Source of the DNA: Candidatus Zipacnadia bacterium
GTDB taxonomy: Bacteria; Armatimonadota; Zipacnadia; Zipacnadales; UBA5352
Assembly: GCA_029820915.1 (NCBI GenBank)
Contig: JALGUI010000123.1
Coordinates: forward strand, 1-7,374
Reading direction: 5' to 3'
DNA: 7,374 nt
Of the stretch, positions 1 through 6,480 are shown piece by piece. Each line of letters begins with the position of its first letter. Positions within the stretch are counted from its first letter, which is position 1. Under the pieces are notes generated by a model that saw nothing but the letters and a program-made list of their open reading frames with translations, ran no database searches and had not been told where the DNA came from. The position numbers were made by a program, and so were the translations under genes.

Positions 1-1
1 G

Positions 2-1396
2 GCGCTGCGGCTGATCACTGAGGCGCACGGCTACCACTGGCGCATGGACGGCAACGTCTACGTTGTCAGCGCCGAGCCCGCCCGCGCGCCGGAGGGCCCG
101 GAAGCACAGCCGCCGGAGGATAGCGTGGCGCCCGCCGTGCCCCCGCCCCCGGAGCCTGGCTTCGGCGAGCCCCCCGCGCCGGTGGTCGCGCAGCCAGAGA
201 TCATCGTCGAGTTGATCCCGCTGTCCTGGGCCGGTGCCGCGCATGTCGCCGCAATGTTCGGCGGCGCGGTGGCGTCGAGCCCGGCCGGCTTCTATCCGCG
301 GTCATCGCGAAGCCCGGCCGGCTTCTATCCGCGGTCATCGCGAGGCCTGGCCCACACGGCGAGCAGCCCGCGTTCCTTCAGCAGCCTGGGCGGCATGAGC
401 ACGCCCTCGGGCCGGGGTGGGTCCTACGGCCTGCCGCAGTTCGAGGATGCGGGTGGCGGCATGGGCGGCGGCGGTGAGTTGGGCGGTGGCTTCGGCGGCG
501 GCCTGGGCAGCCAGACGACGACCGGCACCTCCGGTAGGACGACTACGGGCACGGGCGGCACCATCACCCTGCCGGGCGAGATGGAGGCCCCGGTCGCGAT
601 TATGAGCCACAACGCCTTGCTGGTGCGCGGCACACGTGAGGAGATCGACGAGTTCCGCGAGATGCTCGACCTGCTGGACATGCCCGCCAAGCAGGTTGAG
701 ATCTCGACCAAGTGGATCGACGTCGCCACGAAGGCATCGCGGGCCCTGGGCATCGACTGGTCGGTGACGAACGGGGCGCTCGAGATCTTCAACCTCGGGT
801 TCGCGCCGGGCGAGGCGGCCAACAACGGCCTGCGCTACGGCCGAGGTCGCTGGTGGATGGAGCTCGCCGTGCTGGAGAACAACAGCCAGGCCACGGTCAT
901 CAACGAGCCACGTGTCACCTGCATGAACGGGATGCCGGGCACGATCGCCTTCGAGACTGAGATCCCGTACTTCGCCGCGACCATCAGTTACAACCAGTTT
1001 GGACAGCGGACCGTGGACTACACGTCGGAATCCGTGGATGTATCGAACGAGCTCTCGGTTGTGCCGCAGATCAACCCCGACGACAGCGTTCAGATGCTGC
1101 TTTCGCCGCAGTTGCAGGACCAGGTGGGCACGGTCGAGGGGCCGAACGGGGAGCGCATCCCTATCATCACGACGCAGTACGTGGAGACGATGGTGCGGGT
1201 GATGGACGGGGAGACGATCGTCCTCGGAGGCGTGATCCGGAGGGATGAGTCGGTCAACCTGCGCAAGACGCCGCTGCTGGCCGACATCCCGATCATCGGC
1301 AAGCTGTTCCAGGCGCGCCGCACGGAGTCGAACGACACGGAGTTGCTGATCTTCGTGACGCCACAGATCGTGCGGGACCAGGCCACTGAGTACTAG
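2..1396 (+). CDS. pilQ: Secretin (PilQ/GspD family), 3' portion; 5' end lies outside the window
   Basis: The frame is open from the first bases, so the ATG at 44 is internal and the real start is upstream; 464 residues are visible. Secretins form the outer-membrane ring through which type IV pili or secreted proteins pass. Residues 1-23 end in a hydrophobic strand after Gly-Asn (GNVYVVS), as in the short N-terminal secretin (STN) domain. A Pro-rich linker follows (about 24-64). An N1-type domain starts at EIIVELIPL (66-74) and resumes at PVAIMSHNALLVRG (about 197-210), interrupted by a long Ser/Gly-rich insert. The secretin channel domain spans about 260-457, with NEPRVTCMNG, the signature LLADIPIIGKLF (425-436) and the closing strand ELLIFVTPQIV (447-457). 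PilQ is preferred over GspD because aroC, aroK and aroB follow, as in known pil clusters; that choice is inference. The family call itself is secure. Confidence 0.9.
   Translation, partial: ALRLITEAHGYHWRMDGNVYVVSAEPARAPEGPEAQPPEDSVAPAVPPPPEPGFGEPPAPVVAQPEIIVELIPLSWAGAAHVAAMFGGAVASSPAGFYPRSSRSPAGFYPRSSRGLAHTASSPRSFSSLGGMSTPSGRGGSYGLPQFEDAGGGMGGGGELGGGFGGGLGSQTTTGTSGRTTTGTGGTITLPGEMEAPVAIMSHNALLVRGTREEIDEFREMLDLLDMPAKQVEISTKWIDVATKASRALGIDWSVTNGALEIFNLGFAPGEAANNGLRYGRGRWWMELAVLENNSQATVINEPRVTCMNGMPGTIAFETEIPYFAATISYNQFGQRTVDYTSESVDVSNELSVVPQINPDDSVQMLLSPQLQDQVGTVEGPNGERIPIITTQYVETMVRVMDGETIVLGGVIRRDESVNLRKTPLLADIPIIGKLFQARRTESNDTELLIFVTPQIVRDQATEY
278..343 (+). repeat. Perfect 33-base tandem duplication within the secretin gene
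   Basis: Bases 278-310 and 311-343 are identical, head to tail, and exactly 11 codons long, so the reading frame is kept. Each copy encodes SPAGFYPRSSR. There is no synonymous difference between the copies, which suggests a recent duplication or active slippage. It lies at the start of the disordered insert of the N1-type domain, where length change is probably tolerated. A collapse or expansion error in assembly is the alternative. Confidence 0.97.
449..562 (+). other. Low-complexity Gly- and Thr/Gly-rich coding segment in the secretin
   Basis: The codons here encode a run dominated by glycine (GGGMGGGGELGGGFGGGLG), then two copies of TTTGT (515-529 and 539-553) separated by SGR. It forms the second half of an insert of about 105 residues that splits the N1-type secretin domain. 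Long Gly/Ser-rich loops at this position occur in other secretins. The segment is probably flexible and lies in the periplasm. Confidence 0.8.
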
Positions 1397-1404
1397 ACGA
1401 TAGA

Positions 1405-1418
1405 GGCGCGTAGGCGCC
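1405..1418 (+). other. Small GC hairpin just after the secretin stop codon
   Basis: A five-base-pair all-GC stem (GGCGC/GCGCC) closes a GTAG tetraloop, beginning eight bases after the TAG stop. No T-run follows, so it is not a canonical intrinsic terminator. It may only protect the 3' end of the upstream message or be a chance structure in GC-rich DNA. Confidence 0.3.
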
Positions 1419-1437
1419 AGGACAACCCGAACACCCC

Positions 1438-1470
1438 GGCGAACGGCACACGCTCACTGTGCCGTTCGTC
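1438..1470 (+). promoter_or_regulatory. Strong stem-loop between the secretin gene and aroC
   Basis: GAACGGCACA (1441-1450) and TGTGCCGTTC (1458-1467) are perfect inverted repeats around the seven-base loop CGCTCAC. Three further outer pairs (C-G, G-T wobble, G-C) extend the stem to 13 pairs. It ends only three bases before the likely aroC ribosome binding site. No T-tract follows, so this is either a U-poor terminator, a processing or stability element separating the two genes, or a palindromic protein-binding site. The structure is read directly from the sequence; its role is inference. Confidence 0.6.
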
Positions 1471-1473
1471 AGT

Positions 1474-1479
1474 AAGGGG
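1474..1479 (+). promoter_or_regulatory. Ribosome binding site of aroC
   Basis: AAGGGG ends eight bases before the GTG at 1488. It supports that GTG as the aroC start and lies directly downstream of the 1438-1470 stem-loop, so changes in that structure could affect access to it. Confidence 0.6.
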
Positions 1480-1487
1480 CAGCGGTT

Positions 1488-2702
1488 GTGCGAGCGGCGA
1501 TTGAGTTGGTGACTGCCGGGGAGTCGCACGGCCCGTCGGTGACGGCGATCCTGAGCGGGGTGCCGGCCGGTCTGGCGATCACCACCGGTGAGATCGACGC
1601 GGACCTGGCGCGGCGGCAGGCGGGCTACGGCCGCGGGGGACGCATGCGCATGGAGCGAGACGTGGTGCGGCTGACCGGGGGCGTGAGGCACGCGCGCACG
1701 CTCGGCTCGCCGATCTGCCTGGTGGTCGAGAACCGGGACTGGGAGAACTGGCGGGAGGAGATGGGCGCGGAGGAGGCGGCGCCGAGGTGGACGAGTCAGC
1801 GCCGCGTCTCCGTGGCCCGCCCGGGACACGCCGACCTGGCGGGCGGGGCGAAGTTCGGTCACGCTGACATGCGGAACGTCCTCGAGCGGGCGAGCGCGCG
1901 GGAGACGGCGGCGCGCGTGGCGGCCGGGGCCGTGTGCCGCAAGCTGCTGGCGGCCCTGGGGGTGTGGGTGCGGTCGCGCACCCTGTCTATCGGCGGCGCT
2001 CCGGACGGGGACTTTGACGGCAGCGAGGCGGCATGGGCGGCGGTCGAGGCGTCGGATGTGCGCTGCGGTGACGCGCGGGCGGCGCAGGCGATGCGTGACC
2101 GCATCGACGAGGCGACGGAGTCCGGCGACAGCCTGGGCGGCATGATCGAGGTGGTGGCCGAGGGCGTCCCTCCTGGGCTCGGGACTCACGTCAAGTGGGA
2201 TGGGCGGCTGGACGGGCGACTCGGCCAGGCCATGCTCAGCGTCCCGGCTATCAAGGCGGTCGAGATCGGCGATGGCATGGCGGCCGCGCACCGGCCCGGG
2301 TCCGAAGTGCACGACCCGATCGTGCCGGCGGCCGGGGATGGGTGTTGGCCCTTCTCGCGGCCGAGCAACAATGCGGGCGGTATCGAGGGCGGCATGAGCA
2401 ACGGCGAGCCGATCGTTGTGCGCCTGGCGATGAAGCCGATCCCCACGCTCACCTCCCCTCTACCGTCGGTGGACGTCTCGACGGGCGCGCCGATGGCGGC
2501 CCACGCGGAGCGCTCGGATGTGTGCGCGGTGCCGGCGGCGGGCGTCGTCGCGGAGGCGATGATCGGCGTGGTGCTGGCGTCGGCGGCGTGCGAGAAGTTT
2601 GGCGGCGACTGCCTAGACGACCTGCTGGCGGCGTACAGGCACTACCTCGATCGCCTGCGCCTGCCGTGGCGAGAGAGGCGGCCCGGGCACGATGCGACTT
2701 AG
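1488..2702 (+). CDS. aroC: Chorismate synthase
   Basis: This enzyme catalyses the last shikimate-pathway step, converting 5-enolpyruvylshikimate 3-phosphate to chorismate with reduced FMN as cofactor, in the cytoplasm. The 404-residue protein is full length for the family. Conserved segments appear in order: GESHGPSVTAILSGVPAG (11-28) with active-site His14; RRQAGYGRGGRM (42-53); NRDWENW (82-88); RPGHAD (111-116) with the second conserved His114; ERASARETAARVAAGA (133-148); GDSLGGMIEV (213-222); NNAGGIEGGMSNG (294-306); KPIPT (316-320); and ERSDVCAVPA (341-350). The start is GTG, placing GESHG about ten residues in, as usual for the family, with AAGGGG upstream. The 3' end overlaps the next gene by 11 bases, implying co-transcription and probable translational coupling with aroKB, which supplies earlier steps of the same pathway. 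Confidence 0.97.
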   Translation: MRAAIELVTAGESHGPSVTAILSGVPAGLAITTGEIDADLARRQAGYGRGGRMRMERDVVRLTGGVRHARTLGSPICLVVENRDWENWREEMGAEEAAPRWTSQRRVSVARPGHADLAGGAKFGHADMRNVLERASARETAARVAAGAVCRKLLAALGVWVRSRTLSIGGAPDGDFDGSEAAWAAVEASDVRCGDARAAQAMRDRIDEATESGDSLGGMIEVVAEGVPPGLGTHVKWDGRLDGRLGQAMLSVPAIKAVEIGDGMAAAHRPGSEVHDPIVPAAGDGCWPFSRPSNNAGGIEGGMSNGEPIVVRLAMKPIPTLTSPLPSVDVSTGAPMAAHAERSDVCAVPAAGVVAEAMIGVVLASAACEKFGGDCLDDLLAAYRHYLDRLRLPWRERRPGHDAT

Positions 2703-4326
2703 GCCGCCGGCCGACGCTATTGCCATCACGGGCTTCATGGGCACCGGCAAGACGACCGTTGGCCGGCTGCTGGCCGAGCGACTCGGCCTCGAGCACGTGG
2801 ACACGGACGAGCTGATCGAGGCCGAGGCGGGCGTGTCGATCTCGGAGGTTTTCGCGCGCCGCGGCGAGGCGCACTTCCGGGATCGCGAGGGCGAGGCGCT
2901 TGGCCGGGCGCTGAGTGTGAGCGGCCGGGTTGTCAGCACCGGCGGCGGCATGCTGCTGCGCGAGAGGAACCGTGACGCGCTGCGCGAGGCGGGCCCCATC
3001 GTGTGCCTGACCGCCTCCCCCGAAGCCATCCTCCGGCGCATATCCAGGGACGACAGCCGCCCCCTGCTCAGGGTTGATGACCCGGCCGGGCGCATCGCCG
3101 AACTGCTGGCGGAGCGCCGGCCGGTGTACGAGCAGGCCGACTGCCACGTGGATACCACCGACGCCTTGGGGGATGAGGTCGTTGAGCGAGTGCTGGCGCT
3201 GCTTGCCGACGACCCGCGGGCGCGGTGGCACGTCGGGACACGGACGACCGTGCCCGTGGCGATCGAGGGAGCGGCGTACGACATCACCGTCGGGCGAGGG
3301 GTGCTGGACGAGGTCGAGACCTCGTATCCGCCGCGCGAGCCTGGAGTGCGGGCGGGGGTCGTGACGACGGAGCGGATCGCACCGCTTCTGGCAGACCGGG
3401 TGCGCGCATCGCTGATGGCCGGTGGATGGGACGCGCAGGTGTTCGTGGTGCTCGACGGTGAGGGGAGCAAGTCGCTGGACGTGGCCGGCCGTTTGTGGGA
3501 GCAGATGGCCGAGGCGGGCCTTGACCGAGGCAGCACGGTCTTCGCGCTTGGGGGAGGCGTGGTCGGTGACCTGGCCGGCTTCGTGGCCGCGACCTACATG
3601 CGGGGCATCGATCTGGTGCACCTGCCGACGACTCTGCTGGCGCAGGTTGACAGCAGCATCGGAGGCAAGACCGGGATCGACCTGAGCGCGGGGAAGAACC
3701 TCGTCGGGGCGTTCCACCAGCCGCGGGCGGTCTTCAGCGACATCGATACGCTTGCCACACTGCCGGCGGAGGAGATGCGCTCGGGGCTGGGGGAGATCAT
3801 CAAGCACGCCTGTTGCTTCGACGCGGAGATGTTCGAGTTCATGGAGCGGCGATGCGCGGCGGTGCTTGGCGGTGACGGCGCGACGCTTGAGTACCTGGTG
3901 GGCCGCAACTGTCAAATAAAGGCGGAGGTCGTGCGGCAGGACCCGCTGGAGCAGGGACTGCGCGCGGTGCTGAACTACGGGCACACCGTTGGGCACGCCC
4001 TCGAGCGGGCCGCCCCCGAGTGGTCGCTACGGCATGGCGAGGTGGTGGGCGCCGGGATCGTGGCGGAGGCCCGGCTGGCGGTGTGGATGGGAATCGCCGA
4101 GCCGGAGACGGCTGAGCGGCAGCGGCGGCTCGTCGCGGCCTACGGGCTGCCGACGGCCGTCACGGGAGTTGATGGGGAGGCGGCGCTGCGGGCGCTGGAT
4201 CGCGACAAGAAGATCGTGGCCGGGCGCTTGCGGCTGCCCCTCGTGCCCGCGGTCGGCAGCTTCCAGATCATCGAAGATGTTGAGATCGATCTGGTGCGCC
4301 GGGCCGTGCGCTCGGCGCTGTGCTGA
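2692..4326 (+). CDS. aroKB: Bifunctional shikimate kinase / 3-dehydroquinate synthase (AroK-AroB fusion)
   Basis: A single 544-residue protein carries two shikimate-pathway enzymes. Residues about 9-170 are shikimate kinase: Walker A GFMGTGKT (14-21), the DTD shikimate-binding motif (37-39), FRDRE with Arg63, the GGG loop (84-86), the lid segment SRPLL (122-126) and RRPVYEQAD (142-150). After a linker of roughly 15 residues, about 186-544 are 3-dehydroquinate synthase: GGGVVGD (287-293), DSSIGGKTGID (320-330), KNLVGAFHQP (335-344), and the expected zinc ligands Glu368, His431 and His448, with NAD+ as cofactor. Both halves keep the catalytic motifs and should be active. They act at steps five and two of the pathway, so they do not hand over a product directly. 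AroK-AroB fusions are known in other bacteria. The ATG lies inside the end of aroC; the next Met is within Walker A, so this start is firm. Confidence 0.96.
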   Translation: MRLRPPADAIAITGFMGTGKTTVGRLLAERLGLEHVDTDELIEAEAGVSISEVFARRGEAHFRDREGEALGRALSVSGRVVSTGGGMLLRERNRDALREAGPIVCLTASPEAILRRISRDDSRPLLRVDDPAGRIAELLAERRPVYEQADCHVDTTDALGDEVVERVLALLADDPRARWHVGTRTTVPVAIEGAAYDITVGRGVLDEVETSYPPREPGVRAGVVTTERIAPLLADRVRASLMAGGWDAQVFVVLDGEGSKSLDVAGRLWEQMAEAGLDRGSTVFALGGGVVGDLAGFVAATYMRGIDLVHLPTTLLAQVDSSIGGKTGIDLSAGKNLVGAFHQPRAVFSDIDTLATLPAEEMRSGLGEIIKHACCFDAEMFEFMERRCAAVLGGDGATLEYLVGRNCQIKAEVVRQDPLEQGLRAVLNYGHTVGHALERAAPEWSLRHGEVVGAGIVAEARLAVWMGIAEPETAERQRRLVAAYGLPTAVTGVDGEAALRALDRDKKIVAGRLRLPLVPAVGSFQIIEDVEIDLVRRAVRSALC

Positions 4327-4329
4327 GGA
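4324..4329 (+). promoter_or_regulatory. Ribosome binding site of the pseudokinase-PASTA gene
   Basis: TGAGGA overlaps the aroKB stop codon and ends ten bases before the ATG at 4340. This selects that ATG as the start, even though the frame is open much further upstream inside aroKB, and suggests translational coupling with aroKB. Confidence 0.55.
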
Positions 4330-4339
4330 CGACGCGCTC

Positions 4340-5872
4340 ATGCAGGCCGGACAGAGCGCTAACTGGGGGCGCAGCCCGGACGAGCGGCTGACGCTGCGGC
4401 ATGAACTGGAGGCGGACGGCGGCTGGCGCCGGTGGCGGGCAACGGACCGAACCGGCGGCGGGGACGTTCTGCTCAGCAGACTCGACTCCGGCGACAGGAG
4501 CGGGACGCAGACCCCCGACGCCGTCGCGGTCGGCGTCGCGGAGGTGGGGAGGCTCCGCCACCCGGCGCTGGCGCGCGTGCTTGGGTGGGGTGCGGACCAG
4601 TTCGGACCGTGGGTGGCCGAGGAGCTTGGTGGGGCGAGGCCGCTTGACGACTCGAGGTGTCGGTGGCCGCGTGGCGAACGGCTCGGCGAGTCGTTGCTGC
4701 ACGTGCTTGAGGCGATCGCCTACCTGCATCGGCATGGGATCGCGCACGGGCGCATCTCGCCGAACACGCTGGTCTCGGACGGGCGCACCATCGTGCTTAG
4801 CGGCGCGGCCCTGAGCGGCGGAGGCGAGGCGGCGGGCGCCAAGCACACGGACGTGCTGCAGTGGGCGGAGTTGGCGGCGAAGCTGCTCGACGGGGCCGGG
4901 GCCGAGTCGGCGATCAACAGCGGCGTACTGGCGGCGGCGCGGCCCGTGGCGCGCGGAGACGCGCGCGGCGCCGACGCCGCGCGCCTGGCGGAGGCGATCC
5001 GGCGCGCAGCCGACAGGCGGGCACCGTCGGCCGGGCGACCGGACGTGCGAGGCGAGCAAGCGGACGGGCCTCGCGGTGCCAGTATCATGACGAAGATTCT
5101 GCACTTCCTGGGCAGCGTTCTGTTGGGCGTCCTCACGATGGTGCTCACGGTCGGTGTGGTCGTGGGCGCCGTGGCTCTGGGCGTCATGTGGTTCGTTGAC
5201 CGGCTCCCGCAGGAGGTGCAGGTGCCGAACGTGGTGGGCCTCACGCAGCAGGAGGCGACGGCGCGTCTGGAGCAGGAGGGCCTGCAGGTCGGCAATGTGC
5301 GCCGCGTCTATCGCCAGGACGTCGAGGCGGGTGAGATCGCGGCCACGCTCCCCGAGCCGGGCATGATGGTGCGGCAGGGGCGCGAGACCACGCTGGTAGT
5401 GAGCCTCGGCGCCGCGAAGGTGAGTGTGCCGCGCCTCGTGGGACTCGATATGGACGAGGCCGCGAAGGTCGTGGAGGAGGCCGGACTGGGGCTGGTCTCG
5501 GCAGGGAAGACGCGCTCACGTGCGCCGCTCGGCGAGATCGTGAAGCAGACCCCTGCGCCCGGCACGAGGGTCGCGCGTGGCGAACGCGTCACCGTGCATC
5601 TCAGCGGCGGGTCGGACTTCGGCCTGATCGAGGTGGAACGAGAGGACGAAGAGACCGTCCGCGTTTTCTTTCGGACAATCGCGATCACCGTGCCCCAGGG
5701 CGATCCGCTGCAGCGCGTGAAGATCCTCGAGGGCTACGGTGATGAGCTGTCGGCGAGCTACGACCGCCTCCATCGCCCCGGGGACAGGATCAAGTTCGAG
5801 ACGTACGGCCGCTCGGGCAAGCGGATTGAGGTACTGGTCGAGGGCGAGCGCGCCTACAGGACGCAGCTTTGA
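4340..5872 (+). CDS. Membrane protein: catalytically dead Ser/Thr kinase-like domain, one transmembrane helix, two PASTA domains
   Basis: This 510-residue protein has the layout of PknB/PrkC-type receptors. The kinase-like part (about 15-225) keeps the overall pattern: a conserved-looking RLRHPALARVLGW, a hinge-like WVAEELGG, and YLHRHGIAHGRISPNTLV. The catalytic residues are gone. The HRDxKPxN loop reads HGRISPNT (136-143), so the base Asp, the Lys and the Asn are lost. DFG reads SGA (154-156). No ATP-anchoring Lys is evident in VLLSRLD (43-49). The C-lobe is short, with no recognisable APE. A Arg/Ala-rich linker leads to a transmembrane helix (about 256-286), then PASTA 1 (about 293-360, VPNVVGLTQQEA) and PASTA 2 (about 361-426, VPRLVGLDMDEA). 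The end (427-510) is a beta-rich domain resembling the Ig-like end of PrkC-type proteins. PASTA domains bind peptidoglycan fragments in known members. By family topology the N-terminus is cytoplasmic. It likely senses the envelope and signals by binding rather than phosphorylation; that is inference. Confidence 0.88.
   Translation: MQAGQSANWGRSPDERLTLRHELEADGGWRRWRATDRTGGGDVLLSRLDSGDRSGTQTPDAVAVGVAEVGRLRHPALARVLGWGADQFGPWVAEELGGARPLDDSRCRWPRGERLGESLLHVLEAIAYLHRHGIAHGRISPNTLVSDGRTIVLSGAALSGGGEAAGAKHTDVLQWAELAAKLLDGAGAESAINSGVLAAARPVARGDARGADAARLAEAIRRAADRRAPSAGRPDVRGEQADGPRGASIMTKILHFLGSVLLGVLTMVLTVGVVVGAVALGVMWFVDRLPQEVQVPNVVGLTQQEATARLEQEGLQVGNVRRVYRQDVEAGEIAATLPEPGMMVRQGRETTLVVSLGAAKVSVPRLVGLDMDEAAKVVEEAGLGLVSAGKTRSRAPLGEIVKQTPAPGTRVARGERVTVHLSGGSDFGLIEVEREDEETVRVFFRTIAITVPQGDPLQRVKILEGYGDELSASYDRLHRPGDRIKFETYGRSGKRIEVLVEGERAYRTQL
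4961..4984 (+). repeat. Perfect all-GC inverted repeat at the pseudokinase-linker boundary
   Basis: GCGCGCGGCG (4961-4970) and CGCCGCGCGC (4975-4984) form a ten-pair stem around the tetraloop CCGA, inside the coding sequence for the reduced C-lobe of the kinase-like domain. It may slow translation between the cytoplasmic and membrane parts, or be a by-product of Ala/Arg codons in GC-rich DNA. Confidence 0.45.
5858..5861 (+). promoter_or_regulatory. Ribosome binding site of the ECF sigma gene
   Basis: AGGA lies within the last codons of the PASTA gene, seven bases before the TTG at 5869 and 13 bases before the ATG at 5875. The spacing favours the TTG start. Confidence 0.4.
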
Positions 5873-6480
5873 CGATGACCCCAGCGGGCAGCGGAACCGC
5901 GCGATTCTCCGAGGCCGCCACGATACGCGCCGCGCAGCGTGGCGACGGGCGCGCGTTTGACCGCCTCGTCGACTCCCACTACCGCGCCGTCTACAACACC
6001 GCCTACCGCATGCTGGGCATCGCCAGCGCCGCGGACGATGCCACACAGGCGAGCTTCCTCCGGGTGTACGAAGCGCTGGGGTCCTTCCGCGGAGATGCGA
6101 GCTTCAGCACGTGGCTGTACCGGATCACGATGAACGTGTGCCTGGACGAGCTGAGGCGGCGCAAGAACGAGCCGGCGAGCCTCACCGACGAGGACGAAGA
6201 GGGCGAGCCGACGGGCGAGCGCGACCTGCCCGACGAGTCCGACGAGCCGGCGCGCAGCGCCGAGCAGCGCGAGCTGCAGCGGCTGGTGCACGAGGGGATC
6301 GGCCGACTGCCGGAGGACTTCCGCACCATCATCGTGCTCTACGACCTCCGCGGGCTGTCGTACCAGGAGATCAGCGAGGTGCTGGGGATACCGCTGGGGA
6401 CCGTGAAGTCGCGCCTGAATCGCGCGCGCAACGCGCTGCGCGCGGAGATGGCGGGGCACCTGGAACTTTTCGACAGATGA
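5869..6480 (+). CDS. ECF-family RNA polymerase sigma factor (sigma-70 family, RpoE/SigW-like)
   Basis: The 203-residue protein directs RNA polymerase to a small set of promoters, typically in response to envelope stress. Region 2 spans about 18-97: AAQRGDGRAFDRLVDSHYRAVY, then the core-binding and -10-recognition stretch DDATQASFLRVYEALGSFRGD and STWLYRITMNVCLDELRRR. An acidic linker (about 105-136) replaces region 3. Region 4 spans about 137-193 with the helix-turn-helix LSYQEISEVLGIPLGTVKSRLNRAR split over 163-187. Length and domains are normal for the group. The TTG at 5869 gives a four-base TTGA overlap with the PASTA gene and has AGGA at good spacing; ATG at 5875, two codons later, is the alternative. 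The anti-sigma gene follows in the usual sigma/anti-sigma order. Activity is therefore probably controlled by sequestration at the membrane. Confidence 0.95.
   Translation: MTMTPAGSGTARFSEAATIRAAQRGDGRAFDRLVDSHYRAVYNTAYRMLGIASAADDATQASFLRVYEALGSFRGDASFSTWLYRITMNVCLDELRRRKNEPASLTDEDEEGEPTGERDLPDESDEPARSAEQRELQRLVHEGIGRLPEDFRTIIVLYDLRGLSYQEISEVLGIPLGTVKSRLNRARNALRAEMAGHLELFDR

Noticed and set aside
1471..1487. Canonical intrinsic terminator after the 1438-1470 stem-loop
   Set aside because: No T-run follows the stem; the next bases are the aroC ribosome binding site.
1293..2312. A 339-codon minus-strand open frame opposite the secretin end and aroC
   Set aside because: The composition is low-complexity Arg/His/Pro with no motif, and aroC fully explains this region.
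2449..3996. A 515-codon open frame on the minus strand
   Set aside because: It lies opposite aroC and aroKB, whose catalytic motifs are unmistakable on the plus strand. Its protein is rich in Arg, His, Pro and Ala with no recognisable domain, as expected for an antisense shadow in GC-rich DNA.
3989..4339. Upstream extension of the PASTA protein to an ATG at 3989
   Set aside because: This would overlap the essential C-terminal part of dehydroquinate synthase by over 330 bases, and the translated extension is Arg/Trp/Gly-rich with no domain. The ATG at 4340 has a good ribosome binding site.
5635..5662. A second ECF-like promoter, GGAAC followed by CGTCC, upstream of the sigma gene
   Set aside because: The -10 part (GTCCGC) is poor, the spacing is 15 bases, and it lies over 200 bases ahead of the start, inside coding sequence. 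In GC-rich DNA this match is weak.
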